Positions 40,265 through 45,982 of a stretch of 45,982 nt of DNA are shown in pieces; positions within the stretch are counted from its first letter, which is position 1, and each line of letters begins with the position of its first letter. The stretch is from Bacillota bacterium (GTDB lineage: Bacteria > Bacillota_I > Bacilli_A > Acholeplasmatales > UBA5453). Made by a program: the position numbers and the translations under genes. The DNA is taken from positions 1 through 45,982 of the forward strand of contig JAEZHT010000083.1 in assembly GCA_023436805.1 (NCBI GenBank), written 5' to 3'. The notes under the pieces are model-generated. The model saw only the letters and a program-made list of their open reading frames with translations. It was not told the origin of the DNA and did not search any database.

Positions 40265-40513
40265 TTAGAATGCGTCAATGTCAATTTTAACGTGCTTGCC
40301 TTCTTTAGAAGCACCAGCATAAACAATTGTACGAATGGCTGAGGCAATTTTACCGCCCTTGCCAATGACACGGCCTAGGTCTTCTTGATTGACCAGAACC
40401 TGGATTGTAAGGTCACTCCCATCATCCGCAAGTGTTTTAACAAGTACATCCTCAGGGTGAAGCACCAATGGCGTAACGATATTTTTAATCAGTCCATCAT
40501 AATTGATTGCCAT
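40265..40513 (-). CDS. khpA: KH-domain RNA-binding protein KhpA (YlqC)
   Basis: 82 residues, a single type-II KH domain. The GxxG loop is in LGRVIGKGGKIASAIRTIV, the hallmark of KH RNA binding. In Gram-positive bacteria KhpA pairs with KhpB/Jag to bind RNAs affecting cell division and translation. It follows rpsP by 21 bases, as ylqC does in Bacillus, and is ended by a terminator instead of continuing to rimM. Identification rests on the motif, length and neighbour. Confidence 0.93.
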   Translation of the reverse strand: MAINYDGLIKNIVTPLVLHPEDVLVKTLADDGSDLTIQVLVNQEDLGRVIGKGGKIASAIRTIVYAGASKEGKHVKIDIDAF

Positions 40514-40534
40514 GTTCCTCGTTCCCCCTCGATG

Positions 40535-40780
40535 TTATTTTTCTAAAACGGAATACTTTTTAAATAAGTTTTTGACTGTTTCGGTTGGTTTAGCACCGTT
40601 ATTAATCCATTTTGCTGCTTTTTCTTTGTCGATGTCAACAATTGCTGGATTCTTAACTGGGTTATATGTACCAATAATTTCTAGGAAACGTCCATCTCTT
40701 GGTGATGTTGCTTCTGTAGCAACCACGCGATAGAATGGGTTCTTATTGGATCCGAAGCGTTGTAATCTGATTTTTACCAT
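40535..40780 (-). CDS. rpsP: 30S ribosomal protein S16
   Basis: 81 residues, normal for S16, an assembly protein of the 30S body. VKIRLQRFGSNKNPFYRVVATEATSPRDGR is the classic N-terminal signature, followed by IGTYNPVKNP and a W..NGA.PTETV segment. Start has AAGGAGTG ahead. It heads the rpsP-khpA unit with a strong promoter; no ffh lies upstream here, the next gene being ylbG. Confidence 0.98.
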   Translation of the reverse strand: MVKIRLQRFGSNKNPFYRVVATEATSPRDGRFLEIIGTYNPVKNPAIVDIDKEKAAKWINNGAKPTETVKNLFKKYSVLEK

Positions 40781-40814
40781 AGTTTGTTCACTCCTTTTTT
40801 ATCTTTCCACTACT

Positions 40815-40842
40815 ATTATACGGATTGAAAAGATAATGTCAA
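40815..40842 (-). promoter_or_regulatory. Promoter of rpsP-khpA
   Basis: Minus-strand TTGACA (40837-40842), 16-base spacer, TATAAT (40815-40820). Confidence 0.8.
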
Positions 40843-40853
40843 GCATTTTTCCT

Positions 40854-41087
40854 TTACACTTCAAATTTTACATCTTGTGCTTGTAATAAAGAAGGTTCAT
40901 AGCGTGAAACACCTTTCATCTTCTCTAAAGCTTGTCTTACTTCTTTTTCTTTGTTCTTATCCAAATAGATGGTGCAATACTTGGATTTTTGTGAGACGTA
41001 AAACACTTTGACGTCCAATTCTTCTATTTTGTTGACCACTTCTTTATTCTTGAAGTAGACAATATACGATATACGATTAACCAACAT
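40854..41087 (-). CDS. ylbG: DUF2129 protein YlbG
   Basis: 77 residues. The small DUF2129/YlbG family is cytoplasmic and of unknown function in Bacilli. The pattern YIVYFKNKEVVNKIEELDVKVFYVSQKSKY followed by a KEKEVRQALEKMKGV helix fits. I place the start at the ATG at 41087 with AAGGAGAAT ahead; upstream codons overlap ylbF. The gene overlaps the end of ylbF by 11 bases, and ylbF-ylbG are neighbours in Bacillus too, which strengthens both calls. Confidence 0.85.
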   Translation of the reverse strand: MLVNRISYIVYFKNKEVVNKIEELDVKVFYVSQKSKYCTIYLDKNKEKEVRQALEKMKGVSRYEPSLLQAQDVKFEV

Positions 41088-41472
41088 GACAACTATTCTC
41101 CTTAAATAAACCCAGTTCATTCGGTACTTTGACATGTGAAGAGATGGTTTGACCCAAGTCTCTCGACAAATCATCTAATGTTTGTTGAATGATTTTTTCT
41201 GCTGCTAAGTACTTTTTCACAGCTTCATTTTCATACAATGCCCTTTTAGCAACCCCCAAGGTTAAGATGGTTTGCTTGAAATCGGGGTGGTAAGACCCAC
41301 CAAGACTTTGGACTTCGTTGAATTTCGCCATCGCTTTTTGATAGGCTTCTACTTCATTTTTCAACTGGGTTTGCATGTACTGTCCATAATAAACCAAGTC
41401 TTTAAACGCTTGTGTAGATTTAATTTCGTCTGCGACTTCATATGCTTTAAATATAATGGCCATACGGTCCAT
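41077..41472 (-). CDS. ylbF: YlbF/YmcA-family protein
   Basis: 131 residues, almost entirely helical. YlbF, YmcA and YaaT form the Y-complex that steers RNase Y and affects competence and biofilm genes in Bacillus. The mid-protein turn SLGGSYHPDFKQ and the C-terminal SSHVKVPNELGLF are the family's marks. A cysteine is kept in the tail (SCHVG), where Bacillus YlbF carries several for an Fe-S cluster. Start chosen at ATG 41472 with GGGTGAT ahead; an ATG four codons upstream is possible. Neighbour ylbG supports the call. Confidence 0.85.
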   Translation of the reverse strand: MDRMAIIFKAYEVADEIKSTQAFKDLVYYGQYMQTQLKNEVEAYQKAMAKFNEVQSLGGSYHPDFKQTILTLGVAKRALYENEAVKKYLAAEKIIQQTLDDLSRDLGQTISSHVKVPNELGLFKENSCHVG

Positions 41473-41568
41473 AACATCACCCATAAATACTATACGTTTT
41501 TTTGGTTTTTTTGTCAAAACAAGCACGACAATTTGTAAATATGTTATAATTAACACGAGGTGTTTGAT

Positions 41569-42153
41569 ATGATTTTAATGAAAGATATCATCCGAGAAGG
41601 TCACCCTACTTTAACGCGTGTTGCAGACAAAGTAGCGATGCCAATTTCCGATGAAGACAAACAAATCGCCTTTTCTTTGTTTCAATACGTAATCAACTCA
41701 CAAGACGATGAATTGGCACAAAAATATAAACTTAGACCCGGGGTTGGGATTGCTGCGCCGCAAATCAATGTTTCTAAACGGATGTTCGCGATGCATGTCC
41801 ACGATGTCGATGGGAAACTGTATTCAATGATCGTGGTGAACCCAAAAATTACCCATAGATCCGAAGAGATGGTTTATTTAAATGGCGGGGAAGGTTGTCT
41901 TTCTGTCGATAGACCCACAGAAGGGTTAACGCCCAGACACTTAAGCATCAAATTCGAAGCGTTTGTTTATGATGTCGAATCCAATGGTTTTAAGTTAAAG
42001 CGTGGTTCGCTCACAGGTTACCCTGCAACGGTTTTCCAACATGAGTATGACCATTTAGATGGCATCATGTTTACGACCAAGCTATACCCTGAAATTCCCG
42101 GCGCTAAGCCATTGTTTGAAGAGTTTGAACCTGAAGATTTGTTGGATGAATAA
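41569..42153 (+). CDS. def: Peptide deformylase
   Basis: 194 residues, a type-2-like (Gram-positive) deformylase. It removes formyl from the N-terminal Met of new proteins. The three motifs are GVGIAAPQ, EGCLSV with the metal Cys, and the zinc/iron site HEYDHLDG. The insertion typical of Gram-positive enzymes (INSQDDELAQKYKLRPG) precedes motif 1. The ATG at 41569 has GAGGT ahead; a GTG three codons upstream overlaps that site. TATAAT lies at 41545-41550. Single gene, divergent from ylbF. Confidence 0.96.
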   Translation: MILMKDIIREGHPTLTRVADKVAMPISDEDKQIAFSLFQYVINSQDDELAQKYKLRPGVGIAAPQINVSKRMFAMHVHDVDGKLYSMIVVNPKITHRSEEMVYLNGGEGCLSVDRPTEGLTPRHLSIKFEAFVYDVESNGFKLKRGSLTGYPATVFQHEYDHLDGIMFTTKLYPEIPGAKPLFEEFEPEDLLDE

Positions 42154-42177
42154 CGGGGAAACTCGTTATTTTTTTTA
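42150..42177 (+). terminator. Terminator of def
   Basis: Stem ATAACG / CGTTAT (42150-42169), starting in the stop codon, followed by TTTTTTT. Confidence 0.8.
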
Positions 42178-42202
42178 TCAAAAAAGGCGATTTCTCGCCT
42201 TT
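42172..42202 (-). terminator. Terminator of the thiI operon
   Basis: Minus-strand stem AAAGGCGA / TCGCCTTT (42183-42202), overlapping the stop codon of the TIM-barrel gene and followed by TTT and a T-rich tail. Confidence 0.8.
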
Positions 42203-43070
42203 ATTCTATGACTTTTTTGATGACTGATACATAAATCTTATGCATATCTAGCATTGATAAATCCTGCTCATTTTGAATGTGTAACTTTTGGTCCATTTTT
42301 TGATATTGGACCTTTTCTTTTTTGTTTTTGGAAAACAGACCTAAGAACTTCTTTTGTTGGTAAACCGTTTGTCTGTTTTCGATGTAGGATGCTAAGTTAT
42401 TGTCCATCATATACAAACCTTTAAACTTATCACGGTTGGCTTTCTTAAGCACTTCAATGATGTTTGAAACACCAAAACCCAACAAGTAAGGTTGACCATC
42501 TTTTTCGATATCGTAAATCCGGATGAGTTGGGTGTTGTTTTTAAGGATGCGGTAACTGGTAGTCACCGATGATCCAATTTGATGAATCACGCCGGCATCG
42601 AACACAAAACGGATGGATTTGATTTCATTGATCAAATACGCGATTTGTCCTACAGCGTACCCTCTTGGCACACCAAACACCAATTCAAAGTGTTTTTTCT
42701 TGGTTTCATCCATTAAATATTTGATGTGTTCTACCAATTGGTCGTGTTGAACATCGAAGCTATCTAACGATGGTAAGGTTAAAATCAAGTACTTGGTGCC
42801 TAAAGTTTCTGCATTTTGGAACAATAAAGTTAAATCGTTTTTGTTGATGGTCGATAAATGATAGCGATACATCGCATCCACGACTTGTAAACTCAATTTA
42901 TCTTTCTTTAAACGGATGGGGAGTTGTTTAAGCGTATTTGGGTCTACCGATAACAAGGGTTGGTTGTCAAAATATCTAAATGACAACAGTTTGATGTCGA
43001 GGTCTTTCGCCACCTCGAGTTGTCCATCGATCGATTGGGTTGTTTGGTCAAAAAAGCCGGTTAAGCTCAT
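42201..43070 (-). CDS. Xylose-isomerase-like TIM-barrel protein, unknown function
   Basis: 289 residues. Regular strand-helix alternation (LLSFRYFD, YLILTLPS, FELVFGVP, IRFVFDAGVI, IRIYDIEKDGQPYLLGFG) fits the AP-endonuclease-2/sugar-isomerase TIM-barrel superfamily, with acidic and His residues at strand ends (DAGVIHQIG). Metal ligands cannot be assigned with confidence. The tail of about 60 residues is basic. The ATG at 43070 has AGGTG ahead; it follows the rRNA methyltransferase by two bases. A role in RNA metabolism or sugar isomerisation would be a guess. Confidence 0.65.
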   Translation of the reverse strand: MSLTGFFDQTTQSIDGQLEVAKDLDIKLLSFRYFDNQPLLSVDPNTLKQLPIRLKKDKLSLQVVDAMYRYHLSTINKNDLTLLFQNAETLGTKYLILTLPSLDSFDVQHDQLVEHIKYLMDETKKKHFELVFGVPRGYAVGQIAYLINEIKSIRFVFDAGVIHQIGSSVTTSYRILKNNTQLIRIYDIEKDGQPYLLGFGVSNIIEVLKKANRDKFKGLYMMDNNLASYIENRQTVYQQKKFLGLFSKNKKEKVQYQKMDQKLHIQNEQDLSMLDMHKIYVSVIKKVIE

Positions 43071-43072
43071 AA

Positions 43073-43780
43073 TCACACCTGCCATTCATACATGATGATC
43101 GACCCTGCCATCGCGACATTTAAGGATTCGATATCTTTGGTTTTTATATAAATCAATTGATCTGCCAATGCCATGATTTCTTTAGAAACACCAGCACCTT
43201 CGTTGCCCAAAATTAAGGCACACTTTTCTGGTACTTGGACATTTCTAATATCCATAGCGTTTCTACCTAGAGCAGTCGCGTAAATGGTATAGCCTTGTTG
43301 TTTTAAATCTTGTATGGTTTCTAATAAAGGTTGTCTCAATAGATTCGCGTAAAACAAGTTGCCTTGTGTCGCGCGGATGGTTTTATCATTGTAAAAGTCT
43401 GCCGAATTTTCGGAAGCGATGATGGTTTGAAATCCAAAACCAACCGCACTTCGAATGAGCGTCCCCACGTTGCCTGGGTCTTGAACATCATCAAGGATGA
43501 GAATACGTTTGGATAAAGGTTTGGGTTGTGGTTTCTTAACGATTCCCAATATGTTGAGTGGCGAGTCGGTGAGTGATAACTGTTTCATCAACGCTTCAGT
43601 GATTAAGGTGCCGGATTGGTTGGGGTTAGAGGTATAAATGTCGATTTCAAAGCCTTGTTTGATGGCTTCTTCTACTGCATGTGTCCCATAAACCAAAAAA
43701 GCCTGATGTAAATCACGGTGCTTTTTTGTTTGAAGTTTGAGGATGTGTTTGATTTGATCATTGTCCTTCGATGTGATCAT
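43073..43780 (-). CDS. TrmH/SpoU-family RNA 2'-O-methyltransferase
   Basis: 235 residues. An N-terminal substrate-binding domain (L30e-like, with FLVYGTHAVEEAI) precedes a SPOUT domain with the three motifs NVGTLIRSAVGFG, LILGNEGAGVS and SLNVAMAGSIIMYE. It transfers methyl from AdoMet to a ribose in rRNA or tRNA; the target is unknown. The ATG at 43780 has GGGAGG ahead and lies within the end of thiI (23-base overlap). Co-transcribed with thiI and the TIM-barrel gene. Confidence 0.93.
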   Translation of the reverse strand: MITSKDNDQIKHILKLQTKKHRDLHQAFLVYGTHAVEEAIKQGFEIDIYTSNPNQSGTLITEALMKQLSLTDSPLNILGIVKKPQPKPLSKRILILDDVQDPGNVGTLIRSAVGFGFQTIIASENSADFYNDKTIRATQGNLFYANLLRQPLLETIQDLKQQGYTIYATALGRNAMDIRNVQVPEKCALILGNEGAGVSKEIMALADQLIYIKTKDIESLNVAMAGSIIMYEWQV

Positions 43781-45020
43781 GCATAGCCTCCCAGGCTTCT
43801 GTGACTGTAAACCCGTGTTGATCCAAACGAATATCACTGTTTGGCGTGATCACGAATGTCTTCGTTGCGGCCACGATTTCATCTATTATTTTATCATATT
43901 CAACCATAAACTTCTCGTTGATTAATGCTTTTTTAATGTTGGGTTTGGTCGATGAACCGGTCGGGGTATAGATTGTACAACAATCCTCAAATGGTTGAAT
44001 CGAAATTTCATAGGTATCGATTTGTTTGGATAATTTGATGATGTCTTGTTTATCGGTCGTAACCAAAGGTCTAATGATTGGGATACTCGTCACGGCTTCG
44101 ATGGTATGCATCGAATCCAACGTTTGTGAAGCGACTTGTCCAATCGATTCACCAGTAATAATCACCAAAGCGTGTCGCTTTTGAGCCAATTTTTCAGAGA
44201 CCCTAAAGAACATTCTACGCATCACGGTTATGACATAACTGGGTGAAATTCTCGCGATGATTTCTTGATGTAACTTAAAGAAGGGAACCATATGTAAACG
44301 GAATTCTTGTCTATAGCTGTATTGAGACATCTTTTTTGCCAGTTCAATGACTTTTTGAGCGGATTCAATGGAAGTCATTGGCGTCGATTCAAAGTGAATC
44401 CCTTCGACTTCTACCCCTTGTTTCATGGCTAGAAAACCTGCCACAGGTGAGTCAATGCCACCTGAGATGAGTAAAAGACCTTTGCCAGCGACACCTACAG
44501 GAAAACCGCCTAACCCTTTTTTCGAATCCAAGTAAATGAGGGCTTCGGTTTCATTGATTTCGACATGTAAAGTAACTTCAGGATTTTTAACATCGACAGT
44601 TACGAGTTCATGTACACCTTTTAAAATCCCATTGGCCAATATTTGTGTGATTTCTTGAGAGGTGTGGGGTAAACTCTTGTCTGTGCGTTTCGTTTCAACT
44701 TTAAATGTTTTCTTTGAAGTCACTTCATTTCGAATGAGTTCGACGGCATTTTCAATGATGGTATCATAATCTTTACCGGACGTCATGACAAAACTAAAAG
44801 ACCCAATCCCAGTGACATGCATCAAGGCTTGTTCAATCTTTTTCATGTCTTCGTTCTGGATGACTAAAAATAACCTGTCGTGTCTCTTTTCTAAAGCGAC
44901 ATTTAAGTGTTTTGTATTTTGTTTTAATAGCGCAATCGCGCGCTCTCTGAATATTTTTTGATTTTTACCTTTAAGCATCAAGTCGCCAAAGCGAATGAGT
45001 ACTTTGTCATATGTTGACAT
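43758..45020 (-). CDS. thiI: tRNA 4-thiouridine synthetase ThiI
   Basis: 420 residues. It activates U8 of tRNA with ATP and inserts sulfur, and may also serve thiamine synthesis. An N-terminal ferredoxin-like/THUMP part (about 60-165) is followed by the PP-loop SGGIDSPVAGF near residue 185 and the family stretches IHFESTPMTS and TGESIGQVASQTL. There is no C-terminal rhodanese domain, as in Bacillus, so a separate cysteine desulfurase must deliver sulfur. The ATG at 45020 has GGTGATAAT ahead. First gene of a three-gene operon. Confidence 0.96.
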   Translation of the reverse strand: MSTYDKVLIRFGDLMLKGKNQKIFRERAIALLKQNTKHLNVALEKRHDRLFLVIQNEDMKKIEQALMHVTGIGSFSFVMTSGKDYDTIIENAVELIRNEVTSKKTFKVETKRTDKSLPHTSQEITQILANGILKGVHELVTVDVKNPEVTLHVEINETEALIYLDSKKGLGGFPVGVAGKGLLLISGGIDSPVAGFLAMKQGVEVEGIHFESTPMTSIESAQKVIELAKKMSQYSYRQEFRLHMVPFFKLHQEIIARISPSYVITVMRRMFFRVSEKLAQKRHALVIITGESIGQVASQTLDSMHTIEAVTSIPIIRPLVTTDKQDIIKLSKQIDTYEISIQPFEDCCTIYTPTGSSTKPNIKKALINEKFMVEYDKIIDEIVAATKTFVITPNSDIRLDQHGFTVTEAWEAMHDHIEGQ

Positions 45021-45101
45021 ATTATCACCAAAAACCATTTTACCATAAAGTCATGATATTTTTTGATATAATAGTGTTGTTATGATAAAGGAGTATACCC
45101 C

Positions 45102-45545
45102 ATGGAACTGTTATTACAAAGTGCTGAAGCATTCTTAAAAGAAACCAAAAACAATGTGTCGTTGTTATCCAACGCAAGCGCATTTATCAAGGCTTATATC
45201 CCGGATTTGAACTGGGCGGGCTTTTACTTGTTTGAACAAAACAAACTCATTCTAGGGCCGTTTCAAGGCTTACCTGCGTGTGTTGAGATCGATTTGGGTA
45301 GAGGGGTCTGCGGGACGTCTTTACAACAAAAAACCATTTTAAACGTACCCGATGTACACCAATTTGAAGGTCACATCGCGTGTGATTCCAATTCGAATTC
45401 TGAACTCGTGATTCCTTTATTCAAAAATGGTCAAGCAATCGGTGTCATGGACATCGATAGTCCGTTATTTAACCGCTTTGATGAGGCACTACAATCCTTC
45501 TTTGAAAAGCTTTCGGAGATCATCATCGATTTATATGAAATATAA
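45102..45545 (+). CDS. Free methionine-(R)-sulfoxide reductase (GAF domain)
   Basis: 147 residues, a single GAF domain of the fRMsr family (YtsP in Bacillus). It reduces free Met-R-sulfoxide, an oxidative-stress repair step. The three reactive cysteines are seen in LPACVEIDLGRGVCGT and HIACDSNSNSELVIPL. A TATAAT lies at 45067-45072 and AAAGGAG ahead of the ATG. It directly precedes the rpsD promoter, which starts one base after its stop. Confidence 0.92.
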   Translation: MELLLQSAEAFLKETKNNVSLLSNASAFIKAYIPDLNWAGFYLFEQNKLILGPFQGLPACVEIDLGRGVCGTSLQQKTILNVPDVHQFEGHIACDSNSNSELVIPLFKNGQAIGVMDIDSPLFNRFDEALQSFFEKLSEIIIDLYEI

Positions 45546-45574
45546 TTGACATTACCCACACAATTGTATATAAT
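45546..45574 (+). promoter_or_regulatory. Perfect consensus promoter of rpsD
   Basis: TTGACA (45546-45551), exactly 17 bases, TATAAT (45569-45574). It begins right after the preceding stop codon. Confidence 0.9.
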
Positions 45575-45579
45575 ATCAC

Positions 45580-45728
45580 TTGTCGGTAAAAGCAGGCACA
45601 ACAATTTAAGATTCTGATCTCTTCCCACTGGGGTAGCTAGTAACCTTTCTGCTTTAAGGCGAACACGATTTGAAGATCACCTTAATATTGAACATGCATT
45701 TTTACCACCAAATCTATAAGGAGGTAAA
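45580..45728 (+). promoter_or_regulatory. S4 leader RNA (rpsD autoregulatory element)
   Basis: About 150 bases of leader lie between the promoter and rpsD, with paired GGTAAAAGCAGGC-type and GCCTTAAAGCAG-type arms (AAGCAG 45589-45594 with CTGCTTT 45649-45655) and GGTAAAAA near the 3' end. Length and position match the known S4-binding leader of Bacilli, by which free S4 represses its own synthesis. Confidence 0.65.
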
Positions 45729-45732
45729 AATA

Positions 45733-45982
45733 ATGAGTCGTTACACAGGTCCATCTTGGAAAATTTCCCGTCGTTTGAACTATTCTATTTCTGAAACAGG
45801 AAAAGAATTACAACGTCGTCCGTACGCACCTGGCCAACATGGTCAACGCAGAGGTAAAGTCAGCGAATATGGTCAACAACTTCAAGAAAAGCAAAAGGTT
45901 AGATTTACCTATGGCGTTTCTGAAAAGCAATTCCATAAGACATTCGTTGAAGCTAAAAAACTCGCTGGTGTTCACGGTGAAA
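45733..45982 (+). CDS. rpsD: 30S ribosomal protein S4 (3' end outside window)
   Basis: The first 83 residues are visible before the window ends. S4 is a primary 16S-binding assembly protein. RYTGPSWKISRRLNYS, RRPYAPGQHGQRR and the KQKVRFTYGVSEKQF stretch are the standard N-terminal part. The N-terminus lacks the zinc-cysteine knuckle found in some S4 forms (no CxxC). AAGGAGG precedes the ATG. It is preceded by a consensus promoter and a leader that resembles the S4-binding site, so autoregulation is likely. Confidence 0.96.
   Translation, partial: MSRYTGPSWKISRRLNYSISETGKELQRRPYAPGQHGQRRGKVSEYGQQLQEKQKVRFTYGVSEKQFHKTFVEAKKLAGVHGE

Noticed and set aside
1..45982. CRISPR array, insertion sequence, prophage or tRNA/rRNA gene
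   Set aside because: No regularly spaced repeats, no transposase or phage protein, and no cloverleaf or rRNA segment was recognised on either strand. XerC is the chromosomal recombinase in its usual place.

Overview
The window is about 46 kb of chromosomal DNA from a low-to-moderate GC Gram-positive-type bacterium. Gene order and protein types point to a free-living, Acholeplasma/Izemoplasma-like mollicute or a close relative in the Bacillota. The reasons are: Bacillus-like housekeeping neighbourhoods (rpsB-tsf-pyrH-frr, trmFO-xerC, rpsP-KH-rimM-trmD-rplS, ylbG-ylbF, ccpA next to tyrS, rpsD), strong AGGAGG ribosome sites, sigma-A type promoters and no visible wall-synthesis gene. TGA acts as a stop (ATGA overlaps at dut/NUDIX, NUDIX/xerC and trmD/rimM), so the code is standard and not the Mycoplasma code. 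The genus is inference.

Layout. 1-6.8 kb: two paralogous lipoproteins, a TM2 protein, frr-pyrH-tsf-rpsB with a folded rpsB leader, and a cobalamin riboswitch ahead of a DUF4430 lipoprotein and an ECF S component. 6.8-14.3 kb: dut, NUDIX, xerC, trmFO, a divergent LacI-type regulator and an ABC exporter operon. 14.3-22.2 kb: folT under a tetrahydrofolate riboswitch, ung, a GNAT gene, kbl-tdh (threonine to glycine), a GTP-type PEP carboxykinase gene interrupted by one in-frame TAA, gapA and nadK. 22.3-26.9 kb: a CYTH protein, GMP reductase, an unattached c-di-GMP-I riboswitch with its own consensus promoter and terminator, spx and pepF. 26.9-30.2 kb: a PII-like protein and CPA2 antiporter under a ydaO-type c-di-AMP riboswitch, then T-box-controlled trpS. 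30.2-33.8 kb: a single-module non-ribosomal peptide synthetase (C-A-PCP-reductase). 33.9-37.2 kb: a diacylglycerol-kinase family gene, T-box-controlled tyrS and a CcpA-like repressor. 37.3-45.98 kb: rplS, trmD, rimM, an inserted diguanylate cyclase gene, khpA, rpsP, ylbG, ylbF, def, a TIM-barrel protein, an rRNA methyltransferase, thiI, free-Met-R-sulfoxide reductase and the start of rpsD.

How it works together. Control is strongly RNA-based: cobalamin, THF, c-di-GMP-I and c-di-AMP riboswitches, two T-boxes (Trp and Tyr) and ribosomal protein leaders for S4, L19 and probably S2. Several promoters carry CcpA-type (cre-like) operators, and the CcpA-like gene itself is in the window. Both a c-di-GMP synthase (GGDEF) and a c-di-GMP-sensing RNA are present. 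No tRNA or rRNA gene, CRISPR array, insertion sequence or prophage was recognised.
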